A DNA stretch of 64,000 nucleotides from the NCBI GenBank assembly GCA_009760885.1, contig CM019691.1:29063814-29127813 (forward strand), written 5' to 3'. The position numbers were made by a program, and so were the translations under genes. The DNA comes from Achatina immaculata. Lineage: Eukaryota > Mollusca > Gastropoda > Stylommatophora > Achatinidae. Positions 23,066 to 34,843 of this stretch are shown here, piece after piece. The notes under the pieces are model-generated. The model was not told where the DNA came from. It searched no databases and saw nothing but the letters and a program-made list of their open reading frames with translations. Positions within the stretch are counted from its first letter, which is position 1, and every line of letters begins with the position of its first letter.

Positions 23066-24369
23066 TCAGTAGGAATTTCCCTTCTGCTCGTGCATGTGTG
23101 TACCAAAACCTTGCCGAAAAGGAGCAAGAGAAGATGGGGACACCACTTTTGTGCGGCCGGTTAGACTGGACAAGGTGTCAGTATGTTGGAAAGACGTTGC
23201 TTGGTACGCAATTTGAAGTTTCTGCTTCTCTTTCTGTGCCCGGGGGTTGGGGGGGGGGGGGGGGGGAACGACAAAACACGGAGGTTCAGTTGGTACCGGA
23301 GTAAAAGCGTGGGTCTTGATATGTATAGAGGATTATTTGTAAAAGTGCATGAAACACAGTATTTCCTTGTATTTCCGTGTACTTATTAAGTTTCAAAATA
23401 CAACTAAATGTATGAAGATTTCATAAATGCAGATTTTTTTTTAGGAAAACAGAAGTAATTTGATGTTTTTAGACAATAATTGTGTCTTACTTACCATCGG
23501 GTACCTCTAGATCTAGAGTACTTACCATCTGAGATGATTAGAACTACCTGTCGAAGTTGTCTTGTTATGATATGTTGCATTCTCGCTAAAATAATGTCTG
23601 AAATAGCTTTCTAACTACTTCTCCAGTCGTCTAATATGTCTAGATCTACTTGGGTACATTCAAGAACAGTGGTCTGGTCACAGGGCACGTCCATACCCTT
23701 ATCTACATCACCAAAAATTTGAATTTCTCGGTCACAAACTTCGTTTTTCACGCTCGAATAGGTCGTAATGAAGCACTCTTCCGCCATTTTGAAAAAAAGA
23801 CGCGCGCAGTTAACGTGCGAACCAAAATGTGAATTGCAGTTATACGAAACGAACCATGTGGCAGTATACTGCCCAAGGCACCAAATTTAACTATCGACTA
23901 CGCTAGTATAACTGCCTAAGGCATGGAAAGAGTTAGAAATGTTCAATATGTTGGAAATACATGACGTAGCTATGGACCAGGTTAGGCCTGTGTTCTGGGT
24001 GTGTTACCGTCCTTCCTCATTGTACAGTGGACTAAAGAGCTCCTGTTACGTTATAGTCAGGGCGACGTTACAAACACGCAGCTCAGGGAAAAGGTAGTTT
24101 GGTACTAGACAGGAAAAAGTTACGTGCGCACGGAGGAGCACCAATACTAAACACACTATGAGGCAGGCACAAAGAGAGGAGAAAAGGGTCAGATAGAAGA
24201 GATGGGTCATGAGTCATAGCAAAAAGAAGTTAAAGCAGTAGAAAATGGTTAGGACAAAATTGAGATGTGGAGTGTTAATTTTACTTGTCCTTTTTAGAAC
24301 AGCAAGTTGTGTTGTCAGGGAATTCAGCTGCAGTAGTTTGTGTATTTAAATGTGTATTTATATGTGTAT
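23066..24369. other. Unassigned; poly-G run
   Basis: About 1.3 kb with no recognised gene. A poly-G stretch of about 22 bases, with one interruption, lies at 23246-23267. Confidence 0.5.
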
Positions 24370-24379
24370 AGTCTGTGTA

Positions 24380-24776
24380 GTCTTAGTATCCACTCTTTTG
24401 AAAACAAATGCCTAAGGAAAATACTTGGTATAAAGTGGAACGAATTCAAGAACAACGCGGAGATAAGACAGATGAGCAAACAACAACCTGTCTCATGGGT
24501 GATCAGAAAAAAGAAGATGGACATATGTAGGACATGTGATGAGAAGAAACAATCAGAGAATACCAAAACAAGCTATCAAGTGGAGCACAACAGGCCGAAG
24601 AATAAGAAGTCGACCGCGTGAAACTCTAAAGAGGACATTGTTAAGAGAGGCCATTTTAGTGGGCATAAAATCCCTTGATGAGTTTGAAAGACTCGCCGAG
24701 AACAGGAAAACTTGTCAAATGACTATGCGAGCCTTGTGTGACGTTTAACGGCACGGGAAGGATGTAAGATGTAAGA
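24380..24776 (+). mobile_element. LINE-B 3' fragment with possible TSD
   Basis: LINE-B sequence starts at about 24398 (GAAAACAAATGCC) and ends GGCACGGGAAGGATGTAAG. AGTCTGTGTA occurs at 24370-24379 and again at 24777-24786, a candidate 10-bp TSD, leaving about 18 bases of untemplated-looking sequence at the 5' junction. The coding region is interrupted. Confidence 0.8.
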
Positions 24777-24786
24777 AGTCTGTGTA

Positions 24787-25859
24787 TGATGTTTCTTTCC
24801 ATTGTGAAGAATTCAAATCGGTTTTGGTTGATGCATTTGTAAATATGGCATTTAGTTGTATTTATTCTCTCTCCTTGTGAATGAGTTCTTGTCTTCCCAA
24901 TGGCAAACAGGTTCTTGCCGGGAAGCTGTGTTGTTGTTTGTATTGTTCCTGTCTTGTGGCAGTAGTCTCCTCATTCGCCATATACTTCATCCTCATTGTT
25001 CTCATTAATAAACATTATATTCAGCCTTTCTAAACCACTGGTTCTATTGTCTTCAGTTAATGTCAACAGCTGTGTCTTGTAAGTCTGCCAGTTTGCCGTC
25101 CAATTGTTCTACTTTGTCCTAGTGTCCGGAGCACCTGGGGTTGTTAACGTTCTGAGTGTTTAACAGGAACGTAGAGATAAAAAGATCTATAACCAGATCT
25201 ATCATCACTCAGTTGAATAATAAGGCGCTAGGCAACTCATCATAACGTTTAAGTAGACCAACGTTTTTCTTAATCACGGTGTTACGTAGAACTTTTGGTG
25301 ACATCCGCCAGAGTGGTGCCGCTTTCAAGCACGCATCATCAGTCATAGTAGAACGCGTGTAAACTCCTTCCCGATCTGATGGATCAGTGATCCGCTTGAT
25401 TTACGGTGATGGTTTATTTCTGTTGTATGCTGGCTCCGTCAAATGGCATCTCAATGCTTTCTTTTTTTATGATTCAAACGGTCTATTCAATGGGAGATTC
25501 ATCGATAGTGTCCAGTACTGACATGTAACTGTATATATCATCATCCTGGATTGTTTCTTTCATCCATGGTCTTCATGCATTAAGAACGTTTATACGTGTT
25601 GTCGGTACTGGACTTGGTTGCTTTTATGATGTGACAGGCTGTTGTCCTACGTATACGTACAAAAGAGACTGGGATGTCCGAATCATCAGGTAAGAATCGG
25701 TCCTATCAAGCCACCACGTGACTGGAGAGCTCATGCATGCAAGAGAGACATCTGAAATACTGACAAGCTCTGTATCTCCTCACCGTCATTATCATTTTCA
25801 TCATCACCATCGCGTTTTCCGCTGTCGTAAAGATGGGCACGGAGCAGCACAGTCGATAG
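24787..25859. other. Unassigned
   Basis: About 1.1 kb with no gene or known repeat recognised. Confidence 0.5.
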
Positions 25860-26125
25860 GGAACTATCTTCCATGAAAGTTTTGGCCGTGGACAATCGCC
25901 GCTTTAACGTTCAAGGAAACTTCAAATCCTGCGCCGCCAGGGAATGTTGTCTTCTGTGGTCCTCCAACTTGCTGTCCTTCGTGTTCACACTGCACCCGGT
26001 CAAGCTCTGTCCAGTCCATCTTCTTCATGTTGTCCACTAATCTATATCGCTGTCGACCTCTTCCACTTTGTCCTTCCTTCCTTTGTTTCCCCCCTATTAT
26101 GGTTTTAATTATTGCATTATACATC
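25860..26125 (-). mobile_element. Possible LINE C-terminal fragment
   Basis: The minus strand reads GKQRKEGQSGRGRQRYRLVD then NMKKMDWTELDRVQ. This resembles the basic GRGRQRKRWxDNIKxWTGL block at the C-terminus of many non-LTR RTs. No RT core is present and similarity fades after about 45 residues. It abuts the 5' end of the long LINE-B copy on the opposite strand. Confidence 0.45.
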
Positions 26126-26129
26126 TTGA

Positions 26130-28312
26130 AAAGCCAACACAAGAAATCAATACACAGAAAGCCACAGCCTACAAGAAAAGAATACTAACAGTAATTTCAA
26201 TCAGGAACTTGCCAGTCATTCCACAACATTCACTGAAGTAGAGGAGATAGGTATAGATGAATTATGGAATTCTTACAACACAGCCATAATCACAGCAGCA
26301 AAAGCAAGCACTGAAATTAAAAAACCAAATAGAAAAGTATGGATATCAGAAAACACATGGAAGTACATACATGAAAGACGAACAGCCAAATTAGACATGT
26401 TGAATGTAAAGACAGATCTTGGAAAAGATCTGGCGAAAGCAACATACAAAGAAATAGACAAGAAAGTAAAAAACTTCAGCTAGAAAGGATAAAAGAGAAT
26501 ACATAGACAATATGGCGAAAGAGGTAGAGAAAGCAGCAAAAACAGGAGACAGCAAAACTTTATATAACATACAAAAGAGGCTAACAGGTACTATTACATC
26601 TAAAGAAAGACCAATCCTTAGCAAAACCGGAACCCTTTTAACATTAAGTAAAGACTAAAAGCAAAGATGGGCTGAACACTTCCAAGAAATACTTAATCGA
26701 CCACACCCAAAACAATTGATAAACCTTGAAACCGACTTACCAACCCCACAACTAAATGTCAACCTAGATGAAATTACATTGCATGAAATTGAAACAGCAG
26801 TGAATTTAATGGCTAACAACAAAGCTGCAGGTGAAGATGAAATAAAACCCGAAATGTTAAAAGCTATCAATAGTGACAACATGAGACAACTAAAGAAAAT
26901 GTTTAATAAGATTTTGAAAGAAGAAAAGGTCCCTTCTAAATTGGAAAAAAGGAATCATTATTAAAATGCCAAAAAAGGCAACCTTAGTGACTGTAATAAT
27001 TGGAGAGGAGTAACCTTAGTTTCAATTGTGTCAAAAGTATTTTGCAAGGTCATTTTGAATAAACATAAAGATATAGTGGGTACCGCAATGAGAGAAGAAC
27101 AAGCAGGATTTCGAAAACGGAAAAGCTGCCTCGACCAGATCTTTACTCTAGGAATAATATTGAAGAACATATTGAACAGCAGAAACTATTAATAGTGAAC
27201 TTCATAGACTTTAAAAAGCCATTTGATGGCATACACAGAGATTCATTGTGGAGAATTTTAAGTCTATATGGAATACCATATAAAATTATCAACATCATTA
27301 AGGACTTCTACAATGGATATGTTTGTGCAGTTAAAACAGAAGAAGGGATGAGTGAATGGTTTCAGATTGAAACAGGCGTGAAACAAGGATGTATACTGTC
27401 TCCTGCGCTTTTTTGGAATTGCAATAGACTTCATAATGAAAAAATGCTGCACAGGTAACACCGATATTGATTTGGTACATGGGACCCAAATAGATCTTCT
27501 TGATTTTGCTGATGACATTACTTTTATCAGTAACAATGTGAATTCTAGGCAAGAAAAAAAAAACAGATATCCTGTCTTCACTGACTAGCAAAATAGGACT
27601 TGAAATTAGCAAGAGCAAAACAAAAATAATGAAACTTCCTATTAATCAAAATGGAAAAATACACGTAGAAGGGACAGCTGTTGAAGAAGTCAATTAATTT
27701 GCATACCTTGGCAGTTATATAGACCATGATGGTGACGCCAGAAAGGAAGTTAGAATTATAATTGCAAAACCAGCATCGATCTTCAAGAATCTTGAGAACA
27801 TATGTCATTCAAAAGTTATAAGCACAAAAACCAAGTTAAGACTATTCAATTCAAATGTAATATCCACCTTCATTTATGCATGCGAAAGCTGGAAAACAAC
27901 TAAAGAAATAGACAATAAATTAGACATTTTTGAAAACAAATGTTTAAGAAAAATACTCGACATCAAGTCGAACGAATTCAAGAACAATGCAGAGATAAGA
28001 CAGATGACTGAACAGCAACCAGTCTCATGGGTGATCAGGAAAAGGAGATGGACATATGTTGGTCACATGATGAGAAGAAACGTTCGGAGAATCCCAAAAC
28101 AAGCTATCAAGTGAAACACAACAGGCCGAAGAAAAAGAGGCAGACCACGTGAAACTCTAAAGAGGACATTGTTGAGAGAGGCCAAATTAACAGGCATAAA
28201 ATCCCTTGATGAGGTTGAAAAGCTCGCCGAAAACAGGAAATATTGGCGAACTACCTTGCGCGCCCTATGTGACGTTTAACGGCACAGGAAGGATATAAGA
28301 TACGTTTTGATA
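26130..28312 (+). mobile_element. LINE-B, longest copy (pseudogenised)
   Basis: About 2.2 kb of RT-coding sequence in shifting frames. Readable motifs in order: KRLTGTITSKERPILSKTG, LMANNKAAGEDEIKPEMLK, NFIDFKKPFDGIHRDSLW (27195-27250), TGVKQGCILSPALF (about 27370-27415), LLDFADDITFIS (about 27495-27530, catalytic FADD intact), then the shared LINE-B C-terminus to GTGACGTTTAACGGCAC and a GGATATAAGATA tail. At least six frameshifts or stops make it non-functional. No endonuclease domain is visible. It is the reference for the shorter LINE-B copies. Confidence 0.88.
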
Positions 28313-28314
28313 CG

Positions 28315-28662
28315 ACTGAAACATTTCGACTGTATGGTTCTAATTCCAGCAGACTAAACATTTCGACTGTATGGTTCTAATTCCACCAGACTAAACATTT
28401 CAACTGTATGGTTCTAATTCCAGAAGACTAAATATTTCAGCTGTATGGTTCTAATTCCAAAAGACTAAACATTTCAACTGTATGGTTCTAATTCCAGAAG
28501 ATTAAACATTCCTACTGTATGGTTCTAATTCCAGCAGACTAAACATGTCAACTGTATGGTTCTAATTCCAGAAGACTAAACATTTCAACGGTATGGTTCT
28601 AATTCCAGCAGACTAAACATTTCAACTGTATGGTTCTAATTCCAGCAGACTAAACATTTGGG
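28315..28662. repeat. 37-bp minisatellite, about 9 units
   Basis: Units of AAACATTTCAACTGTATGG then TTCTAATTCCAGCAGACT. The array begins within a few bases of the LINE-B tail, so it may have grown next to or from the 3' insertion junction (inference). Confidence 0.93.
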
Positions 28663-29260
28663 GGGAAATGCGTAAAAGAGACATATTTGTATTGGAGAAA
28701 GAAAAATGTCTGAAATGAAGATATCCACTTGTATGTGGAGGCACATCAGAATGCACTTTACACTCAAATGTCAGTGCAAGGAAAGAAAAACAGCATATCA
28801 TGTAAAACTTATCACATGATGATGATGATGCAGCGCTAGAATTCACAGCGGATAGGAAAAAAAATCAATGTGTCACCAAACACACCATTATCTTCAGAAT
28901 CCCTGTCAGTGCCATCATCATCATCATCTTTAGCCTTATCAGATTATTATTGATTTCCTTACCCTGCTAGGTAATCCTGTCGGACGTCATCAGACAGAAG
29001 TTTAGTCACTGCTGTCTCGTGTATGTCTCTTATGCCACGCTGATAGCTTCTTGAATGAATTCCGTCCTTTCCTTAATACCACCGATCGTTTTTTTTTAAA
29101 CCTCAGGGGCAGAGCACACAGAGGACTTAAGTGTGGTGTTCTGGTGGGTAGAGTCGCGGTGCTAATTGCCGCTAGTAATAGTCATTCAGGTGCAAGGATA
29201 ATGGTTCCTTTTTGTTCTCTGTTTTCTTTTTTAGCGTTTGTTTAATGATGCTATCGATTC

Positions 29261-29307
<47 letters not shown>

Positions 29308-29441
29308 TATTTCTACTCCTTACATCTCTCCACGTTGTATTTTGTATAATGGCCATTTTACGAGACTGGTAAGGCGGACTAGAGTAAAGAGAACGAATCA
29401 GTTAAAACTTGTGTGTGCTGAACTGGGGAGTTTTATTTAAA
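28663..29441. other. Unassigned; (CT)n tract
   Basis: No gene recognised. A (CT)n microsatellite occupies about 29262-29304 and short (GAT)n/(ATC)n runs lie near 28813 and 28917. Confidence 0.5.
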
Positions 29442-29802
29442 AGAGTATATCCGTGCTAGAGAATATTCTACAGTGCACACAAGTTGGAGGCTACACAGCG
29501 GGCAACCTACGTTATGCAGATGATACAGTACTAACAGCCAAGAAATGAAAAGACCCCACATAAATTATTAGAAAGAAAGTGAGAAGAAAGGGCTCACCCT
29601 AATTAGCAGTTTATGTCTATTTGCTAATTAGGGTGAGTCCTTTCTTCTCACTTTCTTTCAGTGTCTAATAATTTATGTGGGGTCTTTTCATTTCTTGGCT
29701 GTTAGTGCTGCATAACGTTATCTGCATAACGTAGGTTGCCCGCTGTGTAGCCTCCAACTTGTGTGTATAGTAGAATATTCTCTACCACGAATATATTCTT
29801 TT
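29442..29802. repeat. Large near-perfect palindrome
   Basis: Left arm about 29442-29607 and right arm about 29622-29802 are inverse complements around a short loop (TTTATGTCTATT region). For example ACACAAGTTGGAGGCTACAC on the left pairs with GTAGCCTCCAACTTGTGTG on the right. The right arm carries one extra short duplication, TGCATAACGTTATC. The arms are LINE-A RT sequence. Confidence 0.93.
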
Positions 29803-30485
29803 CTATCATGAGAAGAAAAACCCACCCGAAATGCACTGTGTTAAAGTAAAAGGTGTTAAAGTACAAGATGTTAAAGTACAAGGGACAACCTTGAACAAGT
29901 GTATATATTTAAATATTTGGGCACGCGAGTAACATCACTTGGGAAATGCACCTCTGAAAATCAAGAATGGAATATGCCAAACCAAAACAGCTTTTAAGCA
30001 AATGAGAAGCATCTGGTTTCGATGCATCTCTGTCACTGAACGAAGAAAGAGAATGCTAAAATACTACATTGGACCTGTTCTACTTTATGAAAGTGAGTCT
30101 TGGACAATCAACAGATCGATGCAAAGATTAGCAGAGACAACAGCGATGTGATTTCTTAGAAGGATGTTAAGAAAACCATAAACAGGGAATGTCCAAGAAA
30201 AGCAGATGTGGAAAGGAACCTAATTACGATAGTAATTTCATAGTAAAACGACAGTCATCATTTATTGGGCACAGTGTAGAATGAAAGGGAAGGGGTTGGA
30301 AAATATTATAACGACGGGAAAGATAAATAGGAAGCGAGGCAGAGGAAAACCAAGAGGGAGAAAAAATCATGGGGAGGCCACGATAAAAAGTCATCAACTG
30401 AACTGATGGAAAGTGTCAGGGACCGAGCTGTTTGGAGGAGCAAGATCACCAAAGGCTGTCGGCACGGCAACAGATGATGGTCATC
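29442..30485 (+). mobile_element. LINE-A copy with internal inverted duplication
   Basis: The left part reads [17 protein letters not shown] in LINE-A sense, matching the palm of the intact copy. An inverted copy of that block follows (see 29442-29802). LINE-A sense then resumes with similarity to [10 protein letters not shown] and continues through GHSVE-like and GRPR-like C-terminal sequence to about 30485. Many stops are present. Confidence 0.8.
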
Positions 30486-30504
30486 ATGACTCACTACCTC
30501 TTCA

Positions 30505-30745
30505 TGCAGTCCAGTATGTAGGATTTTGTTTTCCGATTTCATATAAGATTTGCATTTTGTTTTCATATGTCATACAGGATTTTATTAATTAATTTACTGT
30601 AGGATTTTTTTGTTCCCAATTCGTGTAGATTTTCATTTTCCTTTTTCATGTAGAATTTTATATTCCCATTTCATGTAGGATTTTATTATACAATGTCATG
30701 CAGGATTTTATTTTCGCATTTCCTGTAGATTTTGTTTTTCTTATT
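30505..30745. repeat. Degenerate repeat of about 31 bp
   Basis: Loosely conserved units of TTTCATGTAGGATTTTATTT with variable linkers, about seven or eight copies, starting just past the LINE-A copy. Confidence 0.75.
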
Positions 30746-31357
30746 TCAGCCACTTGTGCTATCCACGCAATCTGTATTTCATCTGGATCATGTTAGATCT
30801 CGATTTGTTTCTGCCAAGGAAAATTATGTAACTCGGTCAGTGGAGCATTGAAAATGTCAGCAGATTGTGTTTCTGTTTTTTTTTTCCAAAATACAAGAAA
30901 GAAAAACAAAAGAGAAGAAACAGACTATATTTGCACACAAAAACGCTTTTTTTTTTCTTTTGATTTCTTTCAGTTTATTTCAAGGCGTAGTTATGTGAAT
31001 AATCAGCCATTGCATCTGACTTTGCCTCCGGTTCTGAGGTTACCGCCCCTCTTAATGACGGCCTTCTCTGTGTGAGTTTGTATGTGTGTGTGTGCATGTG
31101 TGCTGTTATTTTTGTTTGTTTGTTTGTTTGTGCTAAATTGCCACAGAGAAGAAGAAGAAGAAACAGAATAAAGAGAGGCAAAAAAAAAACAGCCTTCCTT
31201 TGTGATGCTAATTTAGAAAGATTAGAATCAACGGAAGAGGTGAAATCAGCTGTATAATGGGAAGCAAAGAGAATATTATTATTGTTGGGATTTTTTCAGT
31301 ATAATTATAGTTAAAAAAAACAATTATAAAAGGTATCGTAGCCAAATCATACCATAT
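30746..31357. other. Unassigned
   Basis: No gene recognised; T- and A-runs and a short (TTTG)n run near 31112. Confidence 0.5.
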
Positions 31358-31775
31358 ATTAATGGTTCTGAACGCCGTAGTCAGATCGTATCATGTAGTA
31401 ATGGTTCTGAACGCCGTAGTCAGATCATATCATGTAGTAATGGTTCTGAACGCCGTAGTCAGATCATATCATGTAGTAATGGTTCTGAACGCCGTAGTCA
31501 GATCATATCATGTAGTAATGGTTCTGAACGCCGTAGTCAGATCATATCATGTAGTAATGGTTCTGAACGCCGTAATCAGATCATATCATGTAGTAATGGT
31601 TCTGAACGTCATAGTCAGATCATATCATGTAGTAATGGTTCTGAACGTCATAGTCAGATCATATCATGTAGTAATGGTTCTGAACGTCATAGTCAGATCA
31701 TATCATGTAGTAATGGTTCTGAACGCCGTAATCAGATCATATCATGTAATAATGGTTCTGAACGTTAAGTCGCGA
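31358..31775. repeat. 39-bp minisatellite, about 10-11 units
   Basis: Units of GTAGTAATGGTTCTGAACG then CCGTAGTCAGATCATATCAT. Since 39 is 3 x 13, the plus strand gives a 146-residue frame repeating MVLNAVVRSYHVV. It has no start context, domain or neighbour suggesting a real protein. Confidence 0.95.
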
Positions 31776-31841
31776 TCCAGTGTAAGGTCATTGAGGGTAT
31801 GAGGTATGGTCGTGATAGGATATTGAACATGAAAAAATAAA

Positions 31842-32140
31842 CAACTTTTTTCTTCTTCTTCTTTCTTCTTCTTCTTCTTCTTCTTTTTCTTCTTCTTCTT
31901 CTTCGAATCTTTGGGTGCCCGATGCACATAAGGCTTTCACAAGGGTTTTCCACAAACTGCCGTCCTTCACTTTTTTTCCCGCTCTTGCCCAGGTGAGCCT
32001 TTTGTTACCGATCATCCTCTCTGTTGTTCTTCTCCATGCCTCCATTGGTCTACTCTTACTCCTGTTCCCCTGTGGTGTCCATCTTGGTGCTGTTTTTGGT
32101 AATGAGGCAGCAGTTATCCTGAACACATGCTCCAACCATC
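31842..32140 (-). mobile_element. LINE-C 3' fragment with (AAG)n tail
   Basis: The minus strand encodes HVFRITAASLPKTAPRWTPQ, GNRSKSRPMEAWRRTTERM, then LTWARAGKKVKDGSLWKTL, a C-terminal signature widespread in RTE-like LINEs. The tail is (AAG)n, seen as TTC on the plus strand at 31845-31903. Confidence 0.88.
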
Positions 32141-32295
32141 GCTAAGAAAAATATTGTATTGAAGAAACAAAAGCAAACAAACCATAAGGCACTTCTGTGC
32201 ACTAAAAACGATTCTACAAAAATACAGTACACTTATCCATGTACAGACATCACAAAGGGAAATCAAAAATTAATTTAATAAAAGTAAAGTATAGG

Positions 32296-32889
32296 TGTAG
32301 AAATTCAAATACCTTGGAGCAGTAATAACTGCAGATGGGAAATGCAGAACAGAAATTAGGAACAGAATAGGCCAAACAAAGACTGCATTTCAGAGAATGA
32401 GAAACATATTATCCAACACATCCTTATCAATGAATGTTAGAAAACGAGTCCTAAAATGCTATATTGAACCTATCTTGTTACATGGAAGTGAATCATGGAC
32501 AATAGGCAGGTGTGCACAAAAATCATTGGAAGCAGCAGAAATGTAGTTTATTAGAAGAATGTTGCGAATCCCCTCCCCTGGACAGCAAAAATAACTAATG
32601 AAGAATGTATGAGAAGAGCTGGAGAGACAAAAAAATATTGTCAAAAAGATAGAGAGACAATGTACTTTCATAGGACATGCAATGAGAAGAGGGGGCATTG
32701 AAAATATTATAACAACAGGAAAAATAGAAGGAAGAAGATCAAGAGGAAGACCAAGAGAAATAATACTGGACAGTCTGATGGGATGGTGTGCGAGGAGATC
32801 ACCAACTGAACTGATGGCCTGCATGAAGGATCGTGTACTCTGGAGAAGATAATAGCCAACGCCAGTCGGCACGGTACCTGATGATGATG
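32296..32889 (+). mobile_element. LINE-A 3' copy with 10-bp TSD
   Basis: Closely matches 9487-10078 of the intact LINE-A, beginning TAGAAATTCAAATACCTTGG and ending GGCACGGTACCTGATGATGATG. AAAGTATAGG is duplicated at 32286-32295 and 32890-32899. A few indels, for example near 32573 and 32636, break the frame. The close match implies relatively recent activity. Confidence 0.92.
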
Positions 32890-32899
32890 AAAGTATAGG

Positions 32900-33379
32900 A
32901 GTTTACTGATATCCTACAACGTTATGTTTTCATACTTAAGTAACTATTAGGGTCTGGATCCTCTAATAAATTTTAGGTTTTAAACTGGGCGGCCTGACAT
33001 TCACAACGGTTTAGTGAGTCATAGTAACACAGCTTACATGTAAAGAATGGTTGATCTAATATATAATCTCACGCAGCGAACATTAATATAAACTCACCAG
33101 TCATTACTGAATTACCAATTTAATCTGGCTTGTCTGCATTAGATAGTAGTCAGTTCTTCTATGTCACTCGCTAAAGTACTTAGTGTCAGCTTCAGTTAGT
33201 GTCATAGAACAACCGTATTCGTTCACGCTGGCGAATGCAGCGAAGACACATTTCTGCAGTTTCTCGAAATATCTGTCTGGTTCGTGGATACCACGTACGT
33301 GAACGAGGCTGTGGGCGAAATATTTTTTAGTTGACCATCATCACAAAACCTCCTCACAGGTTAAACAGTTTGTAAGCAA
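32900..33379. other. Unassigned
   Basis: No gene or repeat recognised. Confidence 0.5.
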
Positions 33380-33845
33380 ATAATATTTTTAAGGGCATGC
33401 ATCTTTCCCATCGCAACATATGCCTGTGAGACCTGGACACTTAACAAAACAGCCGAGAAACACATAAATCCCTTGGAATGTAAATGATATAGAAGAGTTC
33501 TCCAAATATCGTGGACACAAAAAAGAACAAATATATCTATACTACAAGAGCTTAATATTGAAGAAGGCTGGCTAGTAAAGAGGATTAAAGAGAGAAAACT
33601 TAAATATTTTGGACACATTAAACGTCTTGATAATTTAGAGAAGACCGTATTGGAAGGATACATAATGGGAGAAAGAAAAAGAAGAAGACCAAAACGAAGA
33701 TGGCTGCAAGACATCGTTGACGATCTGCAAATGGATGCCGCAGCAGCAGGCCATCTTGCTCACAACCGAGAGAGCTACAGGAGTGCTGTTTGGGAGGCAA
33801 GGTTCCGCAAGGGACATGCAAATGAATGAATGAATGAATGAAAGC
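33380..33845 (+). mobile_element. LINE-D 3' fragment (best terminus)
   Basis: Readable pieces in order: ETWTLNKTAEKHINPLEC, RRVLQISWTQKRTN, KRIKERKLKYFGHIKRL, RKRRRPKRRWLQDIVDDLQM, AGHLAHNRESYRSAV and EARFRKGHANE, then stop and an (ATGA)n tail at 33823-33840. A few small frameshifts. This copy defines the LINE-D 3' end. Confidence 0.88.
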
Positions 33846-34245
33846 AACATTAATGACCTACGTTTATGTCCTGATATCCGTGAGAACAAAATGGCTTCCC
33901 ACCTCCCCACCACCCCCCACCCCCCCACCCCCCAATCTGTTCTCCTTCTGCTGACGTCATACTCCCAGCATCCTTCGCATATCCTCCCCAAGTTTGTTTC
34001 CCCCATGGGTCGTGGATCATATACCGCCGCTGGCCCGCGCTCACAAACGTTTTTGAACTGCTGCCATAGAGGAATCTTAGGATACTGTGTTAGTGGCCAT
34101 GTTTTACTTGACCTGTCAGAATACTACAGGTTGATGTGGTCAGCATTACACCTGGTCACCTTAGCCTGGCTAGCTCCATGAGGAAACCGCTCGCCAGTTT
34201 TTTTCTTTTTTTTTTAATAAAGGAAATGACATATACGGTAAAAGT
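33846..34245. other. Unassigned
   Basis: No gene recognised; C-rich stretch at about 33900-33935. Confidence 0.5.
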
Positions 34246-34714
34246 GGTTCTAGTAATGGAAATAAATAGATGAATGGTTCAGTTTTACAACAAACAAACA
34301 AAAAAAGATGGGAAAAGTGAGGAAAGTGGACAGAAACAAGAATGGCAGAAAGCAAGCTGAGTACATATAAATGAAGAACATAACAGCCGTCCAATACTTC
34401 GGAAAAAGCTGTTTTTCAGGAACCACCTACAGAAACAACACAACAGATAAAAACGCGAAAAATGGATGAAAAATACAGACTTAGTTTTTTTGGCCGTCTC
34501 CAAGGAAGAAAATCCGGCCCAAAAACCATTTTTCTTGTTTTTGTCTGTTGTGTTGTTATATTGGATGAAATGTTGGATTATTTTATGTCCTTCATTTCTA
34601 TGTCCTCATCTTGCTTTCTGCCATTCTTGTTTCAGCCTACTTTCCTCATTCTTTCTATCTCTTTTATAAAACTAAACCACACACCCATCTATGCTCGTCG
34701 CCATTTCTACAACT
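34246..34714. mobile_element. Imperfect hairpin element, arms of about 210 bp
   Basis: Left arm 34246-34462 and right arm about 34527-34714 are imperfect inverse complements centred near 34496. GAAACAACACAACAGAT at 34433 faces TCTGTTGTGTTGTTA at about 34545; GGCAGAAAGCAAGCTGAG faces CATCTTGCTTTCTGCC. The short centre also pairs (TTTTGGCCG with CGGCCCAAAA). No transposase or tRNA head. It could be a fold-back/MITE-like element or a local inverted duplication. Confidence 0.7.
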
Positions 34715-34843
34715 GAGTGATTGGTACTGCTAGGGTAGGAGCCGTTGAAAGATGTGACATAATGAAGGAGTGACAGAGGAATAACATATCGAAGGAAGGA
34801 GTGACATAAGGAAGGAGCGATATATCGAATTGTGACGTAACGG

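Noticed and set aside
31362..31802. 146-residue repeat protein (MVLNAVVRSYHVV units)
   Set aside because: A 39-bp minisatellite read in frame; unit variants are not codon-biased and there is no gene context.
34246..34714. Conventional pre-miRNA
   Set aside because: Arms of about 210 bp are far too long for a canonical animal miRNA hairpin; kept only as an inverted-repeat element.
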